DNA of 64,000 nucleotides, taken from positions 217,303 through 281,302 of the forward strand of contig NZ_FOVJ01000001.1 in assembly GCF_900115125.1 (NCBI RefSeq), written 5' to 3'. This document shows positions 41,854 through 52,899 of this stretch, piece after piece. Under the pieces are notes generated by a model. The model was not told where the DNA came from. It saw nothing but the letters and a program-made list of their open reading frames with translations, and did not search any database. How positions within the stretch are numbered: position 1 is the first letter of the stretch; each line of letters starts with the position of its first letter. The DNA is from Nitrosospira briensis (GTDB lineage Bacteria > Pseudomonadota > Gammaproteobacteria > Burkholderiales > Nitrosomonadaceae). The position numbers and the translations under genes were made by a program.

Positions 41854-44763
41854 CTACTTATGCGTTTCGATCTGTACCAATGGTTCCTCCTGCACAGTCA
41901 TTGGCGGAGGAGGAGTTCTTTTCCGCCGCCGCCGCGTTAGCGTTGTTTCCCCTATTGCATCATTTTCAGCAGGCCGTACTTTTTCTGGCTGGGTCTCGAT
42001 CATGATCAAGCCGCTGGCGGCGAGATTTAGCGGTTCGCTCACGCGCACGGGTTGGACCACCTGGGCTTCTTCCCGTTCTTCCTGTCCGGACATGGAAACA
42101 GCGGCCGGCGCTTCCATTTCAGCCACGGCGATATTTTCTTGTAGGACGGCAATTTCGTCTTCGGACGGTCCAGGTATGTTTGTGATAGAAGCAGGCAAGT
42201 TTGCAACCGCTGTTTCTTCGATCGGCTCCTCCGCGAACTCCTCAACAGACTTCTTGATGTCTTCAACAGCTTCCCGGGCGTATTCCCCAACGGATTCCTG
42301 GACTGGTTCACGTGCATGTTCGACTGGTGCGGTGTCAGGCTCGGTTACTAAAGGCACCACTTGTGCTACCGGTGCTTCGGCCAGCACAGGTGTTTCAACC
42401 GGCAACTTGGCTTCATCGACCTCAGAGGATGCTGAATGAAGGTTGTCACCTGCTTGAGAAGACGCTTCTGCTCCTTGGACCGGAGGAAGCGTAAGGATGA
42501 GTGCCGACGTTTCCTGCGTTGATGCGGGAGAGCTTTCCAAAACCGGGCTCTCGTCACGTCTGGTCCGCTCGGTTGCCTCCTGAGGATGAGAGTCTCTGGC
42601 CGCGATCTGCTTGTTTTCACGCGAAACCCGTTCCCCCCGCTCCCCACGGTCGCGCTGCCTTCCGCCGCGACGGCGGCGACGCCCGCCATCTTCACCTTGC
42701 TGCAGGACGTCTTCGGTAACGGGTTGTTCTTCTGGCAGCTTGGCTTCCACCCTGATTTTCTCCTCGCGCGGTGGCCGCGGGTGCTTCTTTTGAGTAGTCC
42801 TTTCACCTTGTGGTTTTATATCACCACGTTCCGCGCGTTGAAACGCCGCCTCCCGTACCGGACTCGCGGGCGCCCCGGTAACGCCGCCGCTGGCCTCGCC
42901 CCGCTCGCTACGGTCGTCTCGGCCACGCTGAACGGCTCGGGGTGTTTTTTCGTGTTCACTCTCCCGCCCTTCGCGAACTCGATCTCGCCGTCCACGTCCG
43001 CGCTCGGGACGCTGTGGAGATGCCGCTATCTGTTCCAGACGTTCTGGACGCCCATGTTTTTCCGGCGCACCTGGCTGCTTGAACCAGTTAAAGATTTTAT
43101 CCAGAAGGGAAACCTGCACAGGTTCATGTTGCGATATCCGTTCACGTATGGGAGCGGGTTGCGCAGGCGTAATGCCCCGTACTGCGGCTTGCGGCCGTGC
43201 CGGTTTGGCCTCCTGCCCGGTCGGGGGCAACAGGATTTCCTGGGCCGGCTTTTCCACCAGCTCGTAACTGGTCTGAACTTCACCAAGTTTTACGTCGTCA
43301 TGGCGCAAGCGGGAGATGTTGTAGTTTGGCGTCTCAAGATGAATATTCGGGATAAGCACCACGCTCACCTTTAATCGGGCTTCAATCGCATGAATTTCCG
43401 CGCGTTTTTCATTTAGAAGGTAAGTGGCCACATCAACCGGTACCTGGGCGTGAAGCACGGCAGTATTCTCTTTCATTGCCTCCTCCTGAATAATCCTGAG
43501 GATATGCAATGCAGAGGAATCGGTGCCGCGAATGTGGCCGGTGCCGTGGCAACGCGGGCAGGAAATGTAACTACTCTCGCCCAGCGACGGACGCAAGCGC
43601 TGGCGAGATAATTCCAGCAGGCCGAAACGCGAGATCTTTCCCATCTGGACGCGCGCCCGGTCGTAACGCAATGCGTCATGCAGGCGGTTCTCCACCTCGC
43701 GCTGGTTACGGGCGACCTCCATGTCGATAAAGTCTATTACCACCAGTCCGCCCAGATCGCGCAGACGCAATTGCCGTGCGATTTCCTCGGCGGCTTCCAG
43801 ATTTGTGTTCAGTGCAGTTTGCTCGATATCGGAACCGCGAGTGGCGCGTGCGGAGTTTACGTCAACCGACACCAATGCTTCGGTGTGATCAATAACGATG
43901 GCGCCGCCAGAAGGGAGCGTTACCTGACGCGAATAAGCGGTCTCGATCTGGTGCTCGATCTGGAAACGCGAAAACAAGGGCACATCGTCGCGATAGAGCT
44001 TCACCCGGCCGACGTTGCCTGGCATGACATGGCTCATGAACTGGCACGCCTGTTCATAGATGCCTTCAGTATCAATCAGGATTTCGCCAATCTCCTGATG
44101 AAAGTAATCGCGTATGGCGCGTATTACGAGACTGCTTTCCTGGTAAATAAGGAAAGCCCCGCTTTGACTGCTGGAAGCATCTTCAATGGCACGCCACAGT
44201 TGCAGCAGATAATTAAGGTCCCACTGCAGTTCTTCTTCACTACGTCCTATTCCGGCAGTGCGCGCTATGATGCTCATGCCGGGCGGGATGCTCAGTTGCG
44301 ACATGACATCACGCAGCTCGGCACGGTCTTCGCCCTCGATACGGCGTGATACACCGCCCCCGCGAGGGTTGTTGGGCATCAGCACCAGATAGCGGCCAGC
44401 CAGGGAAATATAGGTAGTGAGTGCCGCTCCCTTGGTTCCACGCTCATCCTTGTCTACCTGGACAATGAGCTCCTGGCCTTCATGGAGCGCATCCTGCGCG
44501 CGAGCACGGGTGGAGTCCCCGCTCTCCTTGAAATACGAGCGGGAAATTTCCTTGAAGGGGAGAAAGCCGTGCCGATCGCCGCCGTACTCGACAAAAGCGG
44601 CTTCGAGGCTGGGTTCGAGCCGGGTAATAACGGCTTTGTAGATGTTGCTCTTGCGTTGTTCCTTGCCGGCGGATTCAATGTCGAGATCAATCAGCTTTTG
44701 ACCATCGACAATGGCGACACGCAGTTCTTCCGGCTGTGTCGCATTGAATAACATGCGTTTCAT
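41854..44763 (-). CDS. rne: Ribonuclease E
   Basis: RNase E starts decay of mRNA and processes rRNA, tRNA and sRNA, and scaffolds the degradosome. The 969-residue protein has an S1 domain (residues 36-120 or so), the DNase I-like catalytic core with VSVDVNSA (D301) and [10 protein letters not shown] (D344), the Zn-link [12 protein letters not shown] (C402, C405), and a long disordered C-terminal half with an Arg-rich RNA-binding block ([20 protein letters not shown]) and Glu/Pro/Val-rich stretches. The upstream gap (44764-45174) probably holds a regulatory leader. Confidence 0.96.
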   Translation of the reverse strand: MKRMLFNATQPEELRVAIVDGQKLIDLDIESAGKEQRKSNIYKAVITRLEPSLEAAFVEYGGDRHGFLPFKEISRSYFKESGDSTRARAQDALHEGQELIVQVDKDERGTKGAALTTYISLAGRYLVLMPNNPRGGGVSRRIEGEDRAELRDVMSQLSIPPGMSIIARTAGIGRSEEELQWDLNYLLQLWRAIEDASSSQSGAFLIYQESSLVIRAIRDYFHQEIGEILIDTEGIYEQACQFMSHVMPGNVGRVKLYRDDVPLFSRFQIEHQIETAYSRQVTLPSGGAIVIDHTEALVSVDVNSARATRGSDIEQTALNTNLEAAEEIARQLRLRDLGGLVVIDFIDMEVARNQREVENRLHDALRYDRARVQMGKISRFGLLELSRQRLRPSLGESSYISCPRCHGTGHIRGTDSSALHILRIIQEEAMKENTAVLHAQVPVDVATYLLNEKRAEIHAIEARLKVSVVLIPNIHLETPNYNISRLRHDDVKLGEVQTSYELVEKPAQEILLPPTGQEAKPARPQAAVRGITPAQPAPIRERISQHEPVQVSLLDKIFNWFKQPGAPEKHGRPERLEQIAASPQRPERGRGRRDRVREGRESEHEKTPRAVQRGRDDRSERGEASGGVTGAPASPVREAAFQRAERGDIKPQGERTTQKKHPRPPREEKIRVEAKLPEEQPVTEDVLQQGEDGGRRRRRGGRQRDRGERGERVSRENKQIAARDSHPQEATERTRRDESPVLESSPASTQETSALILTLPPVQGAEASSQAGDNLHSASSEVDEAKLPVETPVLAEAPVAQVVPLVTEPDTAPVEHAREPVQESVGEYAREAVEDIKKSVEEFAEEPIEETAVANLPASITNIPGPSEDEIAVLQENIAVAEMEAPAAVSMSGQEEREEAQVVQPVRVSEPLNLAASGLIMIETQPEKVRPAENDAIGETTLTRRRRKRTPPPPMTVQEEPLVQIETHK

Positions 44764-45174
44764 TTTATGCCTCCCGCGCTCTGGTCACGGGCAGACAGCC
44801 TACGCGCGAGGGACGACGTATCCTTCGCGGCGTATACGAGCTTTTAGTCAGGCAACTTGGTCATGGTGTCGGGCTACTTGTTTAAAAATGACTTTAAGGT
44901 GACTATTCTCTGGCTTGTCACAATGGTCCTGCTTTTGCCAAGCAGAACTAGGAAATTAAGTTTCAATCAGGCTTCGACTAAGGCTGCCCGCAAGCAGGCG
45001 CTACGAAACTGAAAACTGAAATCGACGTGTGCTTTGAGCGCGTATCAATTACTATCGCTACTTTATTGGTGAGCGACGTTAACCAGATTCCGGGGTTGAC
45101 TCTGATCCCTTGGACAAAATCCCATCAACAGCGCCACTTTACGCACCGGATAAAGGATAGGCTGGAACCCCGAA
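44764..45174. other. 411-bp divergent intergenic region of rne and rluC
   Basis: I see no gene here. On the rne side there are several small hairpins, including CTGCTT-TTGCC-AAGCAG (44929-44945) and a GTGAC...GTCAC inverted repeat (44899-44921). In many proteobacteria the rne message has a long structured 5' leader through which RNase E limits its own level, so such a leader is a reasonable expectation but is not demonstrated. Confidence 0.4.
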
Positions 45175-46203
45175 TTGGCAAGTATAAGTAGGATTAAGGA
45201 TTTAGGCAAAGAATTTCCTTTGAGTTCCGCGGTCACCGAAATCATAGGAGAGGACAGCGGCGGTCAGCGTATTGATAATTTCCTGATCAAGCGGCTCAAA
45301 AATGTGCCTAAAAGCCATATCTACCAGCTGTTGCGCAGCGGGCAGGTGCGGCTTAACAGCAGGCGCGTGAGAGCAGACCACCACCTCCAGCCCGGTGATG
45401 CCGTGCGCATACCACCGGTGAGAATGACGGAAAGAAATTCTTCGGTTGGAAAGAGGCTGGCAAGGAGTCAATTCATTCCGTTCGAAGTTTTGTTCGAGGA
45501 TGAAGCGCTGATCGTCGTCAATAAGCCTGCAGGGGTTGCGGTGCATGGTGGAAGCGGCGTGAGCTTCGGTATTATCGAGCAATTGCGTGCCCAGCATCCG
45601 GATTGGAAATTTCTGGAACTGGTCCATCGCCTTGACAGGGAAACGTCCGGCGTATTGCTTCTTGCCAAAAGACGAGCTGCGCTGGTTGAGTTGCATCGGC
45701 AAATCCGCGCGGGAATGATGGAAAAACGTTACCTGACGCTGGTGAAAGGCAGTTGGCGCAATGCGAGACAGAGCGTGAAGCTGCCTCTCAATAAATACGT
45801 GACTTTCCACGGGGAAAGGCGTGTAGCGGTGATTACCGATGACAAGGGAAAAAAAGAAGGCATGGCCGCTCATACCATTTTCACCCTCAGGAAATCCTTT
45901 CGGGATTTCAGCCTGCTGGAGGCGGAACTGAAAACCGGCCGCACTCATCAGATCCGTGTGCATCTCGCTCATCTGGGTTATCCAATAGCGGGAGACGATA
46001 AGTATGGGGATTTCGCGTTGAACAAGGAGCTTGCGAAACGAACTCGCGGGCCACGCCTGGAACGCATGTTCCTGCATGCTTTCCAGGCCGGGATAATCCA
46101 TCCCGCAACCCTTGAGAAGTTAAGCGTTGAAGCGCCGCTGACGGAAGATTTAGCTGGCTTCATGAGCGGATTGGATGATACTGACAAGCCATTGCATCCA
46201 TAA
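45175..46203 (+). CDS. rluC: 23S rRNA pseudouridine synthase RluC
   Basis: RluC makes pseudouridine at 955, 2504 and 2580 of 23S rRNA. The 342-residue protein has an N-terminal S4 RNA-binding domain (QRIDNFLIKRLKNVPKSHIY) and the RluA-type catalytic domain with LVHRLDRETSGVLLLAK (nucleophile D154) and the GRTHQIRVHLAHLGYPIAGD motif. It starts at TTG 45175; in betaproteobacteria rluC commonly lies divergent from rne, as here. Confidence 0.95.
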   Translation: MASISRIKDLGKEFPLSSAVTEIIGEDSGGQRIDNFLIKRLKNVPKSHIYQLLRSGQVRLNSRRVRADHHLQPGDAVRIPPVRMTERNSSVGKRLARSQFIPFEVLFEDEALIVVNKPAGVAVHGGSGVSFGIIEQLRAQHPDWKFLELVHRLDRETSGVLLLAKRRAALVELHRQIRAGMMEKRYLTLVKGSWRNARQSVKLPLNKYVTFHGERRVAVITDDKGKKEGMAAHTIFTLRKSFRDFSLLEAELKTGRTHQIRVHLAHLGYPIAGDDKYGDFALNKELAKRTRGPRLERMFLHAFQAGIIHPATLEKLSVEAPLTEDLAGFMSGLDDTDKPLHP

Positions 46204-46386
46204 TGAGAACGAGCCCAGCCACATGGCGGAGGCAACACTATGAGGTATTTTCTCGTGCATAAGCGAGCGGCCACGAGTGGAAACCTGAGCTGCATATATG
46301 TGCAGTATGAGAAAATGGAAAGGAAGTTTGACGTTTCCGGCAAACCGCGCCATGCAGTCGCCACTTTATGAAGGATTGAAATAATC

Positions 46387-47337
46387 ATGGCTGATTTAGA
46401 AAATCGAAACGAGGGTTGGGAGAAACAGGTGCTGGAAAAATTGGCGCTCGCGACATTGCAGGAGCAGCGCAGGGCGCGTCAGTGGAGCATTTTTTTCAAG
46501 TCTCTCGCTTTTATTTACCTGTTCATTCTTCTATTTTTCGGCCTCGGGTGGTTTGGAGGCGACGAAATGTCCATGTCCGGCAAACACACTGCCCTGGTCG
46601 AGCTGCGAGGCGTTATTTCCCCCGATAGCATCAGCAGCGCGGATAATGTGAACGCGGGCCTCCAACAAGCGTTCAAAGATGCGAAAACGCAGGGCGTGAT
46701 TCTGCGCATCAATAGCCCCGGCGGCAGCCCGGTGCAGGCCGGTTATATCAACGATGAAATCCGTCGTCTTCGTGCCGAGTACCCGGAGATCCCCCTTTAT
46801 GCAGTCGTGGAGGACATCTGTGCTTCCGGTGGCTATTATGTCGCCGCCGCTGCGGACAGGATTTATGTGGACAAGGCCAGCATGGTCGGCTCCATTGGGG
46901 TGCTGATGAACGGATTCGGTTTTACCGGTGCAATGGAAAAGCTTGGCGTCGAGCGCCGGTTGATTACGGCAGGCGAGAACAAGGCTTTCCTTGATCCGTT
47001 CTCTCCACCGAACAGCGAACAGGAGGAGTATGCCAAAAGAATGCTGAACGACATTCACCAGCAATTCATTCAAGTCGTGCAGCAAGGCAGGGGCCAACGC
47101 CTGAAAGAAGAGCCTGAGATATTCAGCGGCATGGTCTGGACAGGTCAGAAAAGCATAGAACTGGGACTTGCCGACGCCATGGGCAGCGCAGATTATGTAG
47201 CGCGGGAAATCATCAAGGCGGAACACATTGTGGATTACACGACTCGAGAAGGATTTGCAGAGCGTTTTGCGAGACGTTTCGGCGCGGTAACAGCGGAGGC
47301 TCTAATTAAAGCAGGGGGCGGCTGGGGCTTGCGCTGA
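46387..47337 (+). CDS. sppA: S49-family signal peptide peptidase SppA
   Basis: SppA clears cleaved signal peptides from the inner membrane. This is the short form (316 residues) with a cytoplasmic N terminus, one membrane segment (about residues 36-56), the oxyanion sequence INSPGGSPVQAGYI, the nucleophile in DICASGGYYVAAAADRIYV (S147) and the general base lysine in TAGENKAFLDPF (K199), the same residue numbers known for the Bacillus enzyme. It lies 183 bases after rluC. Confidence 0.94.
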   Translation: MADLENRNEGWEKQVLEKLALATLQEQRRARQWSIFFKSLAFIYLFILLFFGLGWFGGDEMSMSGKHTALVELRGVISPDSISSADNVNAGLQQAFKDAKTQGVILRINSPGGSPVQAGYINDEIRRLRAEYPEIPLYAVVEDICASGGYYVAAAADRIYVDKASMVGSIGVLMNGFGFTGAMEKLGVERRLITAGENKAFLDPFSPPNSEQEEYAKRMLNDIHQQFIQVVQQGRGQRLKEEPEIFSGMVWTGQKSIELGLADAMGSADYVAREIIKAEHIVDYTTREGFAERFARRFGAVTAEALIKAGGGWGLR

Positions 47338-47353
47338 CTGCGATTTTGGACGG

Positions 47354-48061
47354 TTATCCCTGGAGCAGGAAGACGGCCGGTTTATTATGGAGATCAGGCA
47401 AGGCATGCCTCCATTCCCTGATTGTTCTGGTTGAGATGTACTCATTTTCCAGAGTGAGGCTGGATGCAATGCAGAGGCTGGTATCGTCGCGGCAGGATGA
47501 AATGATAGCTTCCAGCAGCTTCTGATTGCGGTATGGTGTTTCGATAAATATCTGAGTCTGATCGCGAACCATCGACTCTTTTTCCAATTCCACGATTTTT
47601 TTTACACGCCGGTTATTTTCCACGGGCAAATAACCGTGAAATGCGAAGCGCTGACCATTCAGCCCCGAACCCATCAGTGCCAGCATTATGGAAGATGGTC
47701 CGACCAATGGTACGACCCGTATATTTTTTTTATGAGCAAGGCGGATCAATCCTGCCCCCGGATCCGCTACCGCCGGACAACCGGCTTCCGACAAGAGTCC
47801 TGTGTCTTTCCCTGAGAGCAGGGGTGCAAGCAGGTTTACGAATTCCCCGGCCTGGGTATGTTCATCCAGCACCTGCATGCTGATTTTCTGCAAGGGCAGG
47901 ACGCAGCCGATCTGTTTCAGAAATTGCCTGGCTGTCTTGGGATGTTCGACAATATAGTGACCAAGTTCTGCTATATGTTGCCGGACAGCAGCGGGAATTG
48001 TCCAGGCGATATCACCGTTGCCCAGCGGAGCGGGAATAAGATAAAGAGTTCCTGAACTCAC
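47354..48061 (-). CDS. Tetrapyrrole-methylase-fold SAM methyltransferase (RsmI-like)
   Basis: The 235-residue protein starts [20 protein letters not shown] and has [20 protein letters not shown] and [20 protein letters not shown], the hallmarks of the RsmI branch of the tetrapyrrole methylase fold. RsmI 2'-O-methylates C1402 of 16S rRNA, but this paralogue is shorter and differs in its C terminus, so the substrate is unknown. It overlaps the maf stop by four bases, and the two genes are often neighbours in betaproteobacteria. Confidence 0.88.
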   Translation of the reverse strand: MSSGTLYLIPAPLGNGDIAWTIPAAVRQHIAELGHYIVEHPKTARQFLKQIGCVLPLQKISMQVLDEHTQAGEFVNLLAPLLSGKDTGLLSEAGCPAVADPGAGLIRLAHKKNIRVVPLVGPSSIMLALMGSGLNGQRFAFHGYLPVENNRRVKKIVELEKESMVRDQTQIFIETPYRNQKLLEAIISSCRDDTSLCIASSLTLENEYISTRTIREWRHALPDLHNKPAVFLLQG

Positions 48062-48654
48062 ACTATTTCGACACCCGCGCGCGTCAGCATTCCCACCAGC
48101 GCGATCAGCGGCAACCCGATCAGCGCAGTGGGGTCTTCGCTTATTATGTGTTCAATCAATGCAATACCCAGCCCCTCGGCCTTGGCGCTTCCAGCGCAGT
48201 GATAAGGCTGTTCTCTGTCAAGATAATTATCAATCTGCCGGTCGCTCAATTTTCGAAATTTGACGCGCGAGGGGATAAGCTGGGACTGCATATCGCCGGT
48301 GCGGCTATTGAAGAGGCTCAATGCGGTATGGAACACAACCTCTTTTCCTCGAAGGGAACGTAACTGCCGGGTTGCGTTCTTACGATTGAAGGGCTTGCCG
48401 AGTTGAATGCCTTCCAGTACCGCTACCTGATCAGCGCCAATTATGAGGGCGTCCCGATAATTCACGGCAACCGCCCGAGTCTTTGCTGCGGCCAGGCGAA
48501 GGGCTGTATCGTCAGGGCCCTCTTCAGCGAGAGGGGTTTCATCTATTTCCGGGTTGCAGACTTCAAAAGGAATTTGCAGGCGCTGAAGCAATTCGCGGCG
48601 ATAAATGGAACTGGAACCCAATACGAGCTGCTGTACAATTTGTTGTGTTTTCAA
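48058..48654 (-). CDS. maf: Maf-family nucleotide pyrophosphatase (YceF-type)
   Basis: Maf proteins hydrolyse non-canonical nucleotides; the YceF subgroup prefers 7-methyl-GTP. The 198-residue protein has the N-terminal [15 protein letters not shown], the conserved [14 protein letters not shown] with the catalytic acidic residue, and the closing [20 protein letters not shown]. It sits divergent from yceD-rpmF-plsX, an arrangement familiar from E. coli and betaproteobacteria, which supports the YceF assignment. Confidence 0.92.
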   Translation of the reverse strand: MKTQQIVQQLVLGSSSIYRRELLQRLQIPFEVCNPEIDETPLAEEGPDDTALRLAAAKTRAVAVNYRDALIIGADQVAVLEGIQLGKPFNRKNATRQLRSLRGKEVVFHTALSLFNSRTGDMQSQLIPSRVKFRKLSDRQIDNYLDREQPYHCAGSAKAEGLGIALIEHIISEDPTALIGLPLIALVGMLTRAGVEIV

Positions 48655-48849
48655 GGTTTATTTGAGAGGCTTTTGACACTCAAGGGCAAAAAATATATTA
48701 TGCGCGCCGTATAGTCGCCCTTGAGATTTTAAACCCTGAATGCGCACTTTTTTCTATTGAGCGCAAAAAAGAGTGAAATTGGAATAAAGTGCAGTAGCGG
48801 GCGCAAAGCGCATGCACGCATTTTGATTCGTGGAAAAGAGTTTCAGCTT

Positions 48850-49347
48850 ATGTCGGCACAGCTCTTCATGGATCCTCTTGATTTTGCCAGAAACGGGGGG
48901 ACGCATCATGGTAAAATTGCACTTTCCGGGCTTGAGCGTCTGCAGGACTACCTGACAGATAACAGCGGCGAGGTGCAGTACGCGGTCACGGGGGCATTGA
49001 ACAGAAATGCCAAGCCCATGCTGCAGATCGTCGTTCGGGGCTTGATAAGCCTCTGTTGCCAGCGTTGCCTGGGCAAATACCCGCATGCACTTGATTTGCA
49101 AGCCGATCTGCTGCTCGCACGTGATGAAAATGAGCTGGCGCGCCTTGATGAGGATGAATCAGTGGATTGCATTCTCGCGACAGCGAATATGGACGTTCTG
49201 GCGTTGATCGAGGACGAGATAATCCTGAGCTTGCCGCTTTCTCCCCGTCATGGAGAAAGCGAATGCTCGATCGACAGGCCGGATAGCGATACGGCAAAGG
49301 AAAAGCCAATTTTTGCTGCGCTTGCTGCATTGAAAAACCTGCATTGA
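48850..49347 (+). CDS. yceD: YceD/DUF177 family protein
   Basis: From the ATG at 48850 (MSAQLFMDPLDFARNGGTHH) the 165-residue protein matches the DUF177 family, with CCQRCLGKYPHALD and the conserved acidic tail region DVLALIEDEIILSLPLSPRH. YceD occurs next to rpmF almost everywhere and has been linked to 23S rRNA processing and accumulation. The frame opens 31 codons upstream at a TTG, which is unlikely. It is 25 bases upstream of rpmF. Confidence 0.92.
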   Translation: MSAQLFMDPLDFARNGGTHHGKIALSGLERLQDYLTDNSGEVQYAVTGALNRNAKPMLQIVVRGLISLCCQRCLGKYPHALDLQADLLLARDENELARLDEDESVDCILATANMDVLALIEDEIILSLPLSPRHGESECSIDRPDSDTAKEKPIFAALAALKNLH

Positions 49348-49372
49348 AAATATTTAAGGAGTTATTAACGTT

Positions 49373-49552
49373 ATGGCAGTCCAACAAAACAAAAAGTCTC
49401 CGTCCAAGCGCGGTATGCACCGTTCACACGATTTCCTGACCAGCTCGCCGTTGACAGTGGAGCCCAGCACCGGAGAAGTGCATTTGCGCCACCATATCAG
49501 CCCCAACGGTTATTACCGCGGCAGAAAGGTCGTCAAAACAAAAGGAGATTAA
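49373..49552 (+). CDS. rpmF: 50S ribosomal protein L32
   Basis: This 59-residue gene is short enough to be missed by many ORF screens. It reads [20 protein letters not shown] and continues with [18 protein letters not shown], the standard L32 sequence. The zinc cysteines of some L32 proteins are absent, so this is the cysteine-free form. TAAGGAG stands upstream of the ATG. It is in the conserved yceD-rpmF-plsX-fabH order. Confidence 0.97.
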   Translation: MAVQQNKKSPSKRGMHRSHDFLTSSPLTVEPSTGEVHLRHHISPNGYYRGRKVVKTKGD

Positions 49553-49611
49553 ACTTCGCCCCATTATTCAGGGGAGTACGGAAGTTTATCCCGGCCTCAA
49601 GGGCCTCAAAA

Positions 49612-50673
49612 TTGAATATTACCGTAGCTGTAGACTGCATGGGGGGCGATCATGGCCCGCCTGTCACGGTTGCTGCAGTCGTCGATTATCTTCATCGTAG
49701 TCCCGGAACCGATATCATTCTGGTAGGACTCCCTGATGCGATCGAAACCGAATTGCGCACCATCAGGGCTGCTACCAGCGACAGGCTGAGGATTCATCCG
49801 GCAAGCGAAGTTGTCGGCATGGACGAATCGCCGGCGCTGGCATTGCGTGGCAAGAAAAATTCTTCAATGCGCGTTGCGCTCAACCTGGTCAAGAGCGGGG
49901 AGGCCCAGGCGTGCGTCAGCGCGGGCAACACGGGAGCATTGATAGCCACTTCCCGGTTTGTGCTGAAAACATTGCACGGTATCGACCGGCCCGCGCTTGC
50001 AGTCGTATTGCCGACAATCAAGGGACATACCTACGTGCTCGATCTTGGCGCCAATGTGGATTGCAGCGCAGAGCATTTGCTTCAATTTGGCGTCATGGGG
50101 GCCACCTTGGTGTCTACCGTCGAAAACAAGGAGAAGCCCAGCGTTGGCTTGCTGAACATAGGGGAGGAAGAAATCAAGGGTAATGAGGTGGTGAAACAGG
50201 CGGCGGAGTTGCTACGTGACAGCGGGCTCAATTTTTACGGAAACATCGAGGGTAACGACATCTACAAAGGAACGACTGACGTGGTTGTGTGTGATGGTTT
50301 TGTTGGAAATGTGGCCTTGAAAGCTTCGGAAGGTGTGGCCCAGATGCTTTCCACTTACCTGCGCGAAGAATTCAGGCGCAACCTTCTCACCCGGTTTGCG
50401 GGGTTCGTCGCGCTGCCGGTCATCAATGCGTTCAAGCGTCGTGTGGATCACCGGCGATACAACGGCGCCAGCTTGCTGGGGTTGCGTGGCATCGTCATCA
50501 AGAGCCATGGCTCGGCTGATAGTCATGCCTTCGGTTTCGCTATCGCCCGCGCGGTGGATGAGGTTCGTGGAGGAATGCTCCATCATATAAGCGAACGTGT
50601 GGCGCAGTTGCCGCATCACTCCAAGAATTCATCCTCATATTCCCAGCCTCTGGCGGAAGAGAGTCCCGCATGA
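49612..50673 (+). CDS. plsX: Phosphate acyltransferase PlsX
   Basis: PlsX makes acyl-phosphate from acyl-ACP for the first step of phospholipid synthesis. The 353-residue protein begins [20 protein letters not shown] and contains [28 protein letters not shown] and [17 protein letters not shown]. The start is a TTG at 49612. The stop overlaps the fabH ATG (ATGA), so the two are translationally coupled. Confidence 0.95.
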   Translation: MNITVAVDCMGGDHGPPVTVAAVVDYLHRSPGTDIILVGLPDAIETELRTIRAATSDRLRIHPASEVVGMDESPALALRGKKNSSMRVALNLVKSGEAQACVSAGNTGALIATSRFVLKTLHGIDRPALAVVLPTIKGHTYVLDLGANVDCSAEHLLQFGVMGATLVSTVENKEKPSVGLLNIGEEEIKGNEVVKQAAELLRDSGLNFYGNIEGNDIYKGTTDVVVCDGFVGNVALKASEGVAQMLSTYLREEFRRNLLTRFAGFVALPVINAFKRRVDHRRYNGASLLGLRGIVIKSHGSADSHAFGFAIARAVDEVRGGMLHHISERVAQLPHHSKNSSSYSQPLAEESPA

Positions 50674-51629
50674 TCTACTCCAGGGTCATCGGGACGGGCG
50701 GCTATTTGCCGGAAAAAATTCTCACCAATCGCGATCTGGAGAAGATGGTCGATACCAGCGACGAGTGGATACGCAGCCGTACCGGAATTACGCAGCGGCA
50801 CATCGCAGCGGATAATGAAACAGCCAGTGACATGGCGCTCAATGCCAGCCGTGGGGCAATGAATGCGGCGGGTATTTCTGCCGAACAGATTGATCTGATC
50901 ATTGTTGCCACGACCACGCCGGATGTGATCTTTCCCAGTACCGCCTGCATCCTGCAGGACAAACTTGGCGTCAAGAATTGCCCTGCATTTGACGTGCAGG
51001 CGGTTTGCAGCGGCTTTATCTATGCGCTTACCACCGCCGATATGTTTATTCGCGCCGGGAAATGCCGTACGGCGCTCGTGGTCGGCACGGAGGTTTATTC
51101 CCGCATACTTGACTGGAATGATCGAAGCACGTGCGTATTATTCGGCGACGGCGCCGGCGCCGTGGTGCTGACAAAGAGCGATCAGCCGGGAATAATCTCG
51201 AGTCATTTGCATGCGGATGGCAGCTACAACAATATCCTGTCGGCACCGGGCAATTTCTCTGGTGGCAAGGTTCAGGGAAAGCCGTTTGTGATGATGGAAG
51301 GTAATACGGTTTTCAAATTTGCGGTAAAAGTTCTGGAAGATGTTGTAAACGAGGCTCTGACTGAAAATAATCTTGAGGTATCCGACCTCGACTGGTTGAT
51401 TCCCCATCAGGCGAATATCCGCATCATTATTTCCACTGCGAAGAAGCTGGGCTTACCGATGGAAAAGGTGATCGCTACCCTGGACAAGCACGGTAATACC
51501 TCTGCTGCTTCCATTCCGCTGGCGCTCGACGTTGCCGTACGTGACGGGCGCATCAAATCCGGTCAGCATGTGCTTTTGGAAGGCGTGGGAGGAGGCTTTA
51601 CCTGGGGAGCAGTGCTGCTTTGCTGGTAA
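50670..51629 (+). CDS. fabH: 3-oxoacyl-ACP synthase III (KAS III)
   Basis: FabH starts each fatty acid by condensing acetyl-CoA with malonyl-ACP. The 319-residue protein has the full triad: C113 in [14 protein letters not shown]246 in [10 protein letters not shown] and N276 in HGNTSAAS. Length is normal. It overlaps plsX and is separated from fabD by a 226-base gap that contains no gene. Confidence 0.97.
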   Translation: MIYSRVIGTGGYLPEKILTNRDLEKMVDTSDEWIRSRTGITQRHIAADNETASDMALNASRGAMNAAGISAEQIDLIIVATTTPDVIFPSTACILQDKLGVKNCPAFDVQAVCSGFIYALTTADMFIRAGKCRTALVVGTEVYSRILDWNDRSTCVLFGDGAGAVVLTKSDQPGIISSHLHADGSYNNILSAPGNFSGGKVQGKPFVMMEGNTVFKFAVKVLEDVVNEALTENNLEVSDLDWLIPHQANIRIIISTAKKLGLPMEKVIATLDKHGNTSAASIPLALDVAVRDGRIKSGQHVLLEGVGGGFTWGAVLLCW

Positions 51630-51855
51630 ATCATGGTAGAGAATTTAATCGGCCAATGGTAGCAATATCTGCCGGGTATCCATTTTACCGTCTCATATCT
51701 TCCGCATTTTTCAGAAATACGCATTGGAGAAGACCTGATCGTCATCGCATGCAGAGCTTTTTTTTTGGCTTCAGCCAACATCCCGTTTCTTTTTCACGTG
51801 ATTCAAAAATGCGAATGAATTACTCATCAATTCTGTTCAACTAACGCAATTCCCA

Positions 51856-52815
51856 ATGAACCTTCCCGAAAAGTTCGCGTGTGTGTTTCCCGGCCAGGGG
51901 TCGCAATCGACAGGTATGATGGCGGGATATGCGGATTTTCCGGTGGTGCGCGAAACCTTTTCCGAGGCCTCCGATATTCTGGGACAGGATTTCTGGGCAC
52001 TCGTAAATGACGGCCCGGCCGATAAGCTGAATCTAACGGTCAATACCCAGCCATTGATGCTGATAGCCGGCATTGCTGTTTACCGCGCATGGCAAAGTAT
52101 GGGGGACATGAAACCGGTGTTCGTAGCCGGCCATAGTCTGGGGGAATATACTGCGCTGGTCGCTTCCGAGGCATTGGCTTTTGCCGACGCGCTGCCATTG
52201 GTACGTTTCCGGGGAGAAGCGATGCAACAGGCGGTACCGGAAGGAACCGGGGCGATGGCGGCCATTCTTGGTCTTGATGATGAGGTGGTACGGGCAGTTT
52301 GCGATGAAGTCACGAATTCTTCAAATGGAGAATTACTGGAGCCGGCAAATTTCAATTCGCCTGGGCAGGTAGTGATCGCGGGTAACAAGGCCGGGGTATT
52401 GCACGGCATGGAACTGGCTCGGGCAAAAGGTGCGAAACGGGCGCTCATGCTGCCCGTGAGCATACCGTCGCATTGTTCGCTGATGAGCCGTGCGGCAGCT
52501 AAAATGCAGCAGCGGCTGGAGCTTGTGACGCTCGAAGCGCCAAAAATCCCGTTGTTGCACAATGCAGATGTTCAACGGCACAAAAATACCGATAGCATAA
52601 AAGAGGTTTTGATACGGCAATTATCCTGTCCGGTGCGCTGGACGGAAATCATTCGCTCTTTTGTTGCCGGGGGCGTTACCCATGTGGTGGAATGCGGGCC
52701 GGGCAAGGTGCTGTCAGGGCTTAACAAGCGCATAGACGCAGGCTTGCACAGCCTGGCATTGACGGATAGCGCAGCGCTCAGTTATGCGAAAAGCGTATTG
52801 ATGCGGGATGCATGA
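51856..52815 (+). CDS. fabD: Malonyl-CoA:ACP transacylase
   Basis: FabD loads malonyl groups onto ACP. The 319-residue protein has the N-terminal FPGQGSQSTGMMAGY, the nucleophile in VAGHSLGEYTALV (S94), and the catalytic histidine in LPVSIPSHCSLM. Length and motifs are standard. It lies between fabH and fabG on the same strand. Confidence 0.97.
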   Translation: MNLPEKFACVFPGQGSQSTGMMAGYADFPVVRETFSEASDILGQDFWALVNDGPADKLNLTVNTQPLMLIAGIAVYRAWQSMGDMKPVFVAGHSLGEYTALVASEALAFADALPLVRFRGEAMQQAVPEGTGAMAAILGLDDEVVRAVCDEVTNSSNGELLEPANFNSPGQVVIAGNKAGVLHGMELARAKGAKRALMLPVSIPSHCSLMSRAAAKMQQRLELVTLEAPKIPLLHNADVQRHKNTDSIKEVLIRQLSCPVRWTEIIRSFVAGGVTHVVECGPGKVLSGLNKRIDAGLHSLALTDSAALSYAKSVLMRDA

Positions 52816-52899
52816 CGTGACAAGGGATGGATATGGCCGGGCGCCTTCTGGCACGCAGAGCTTATCCATGTTGATCGTGACTGAAAGAACTGGGGAATA

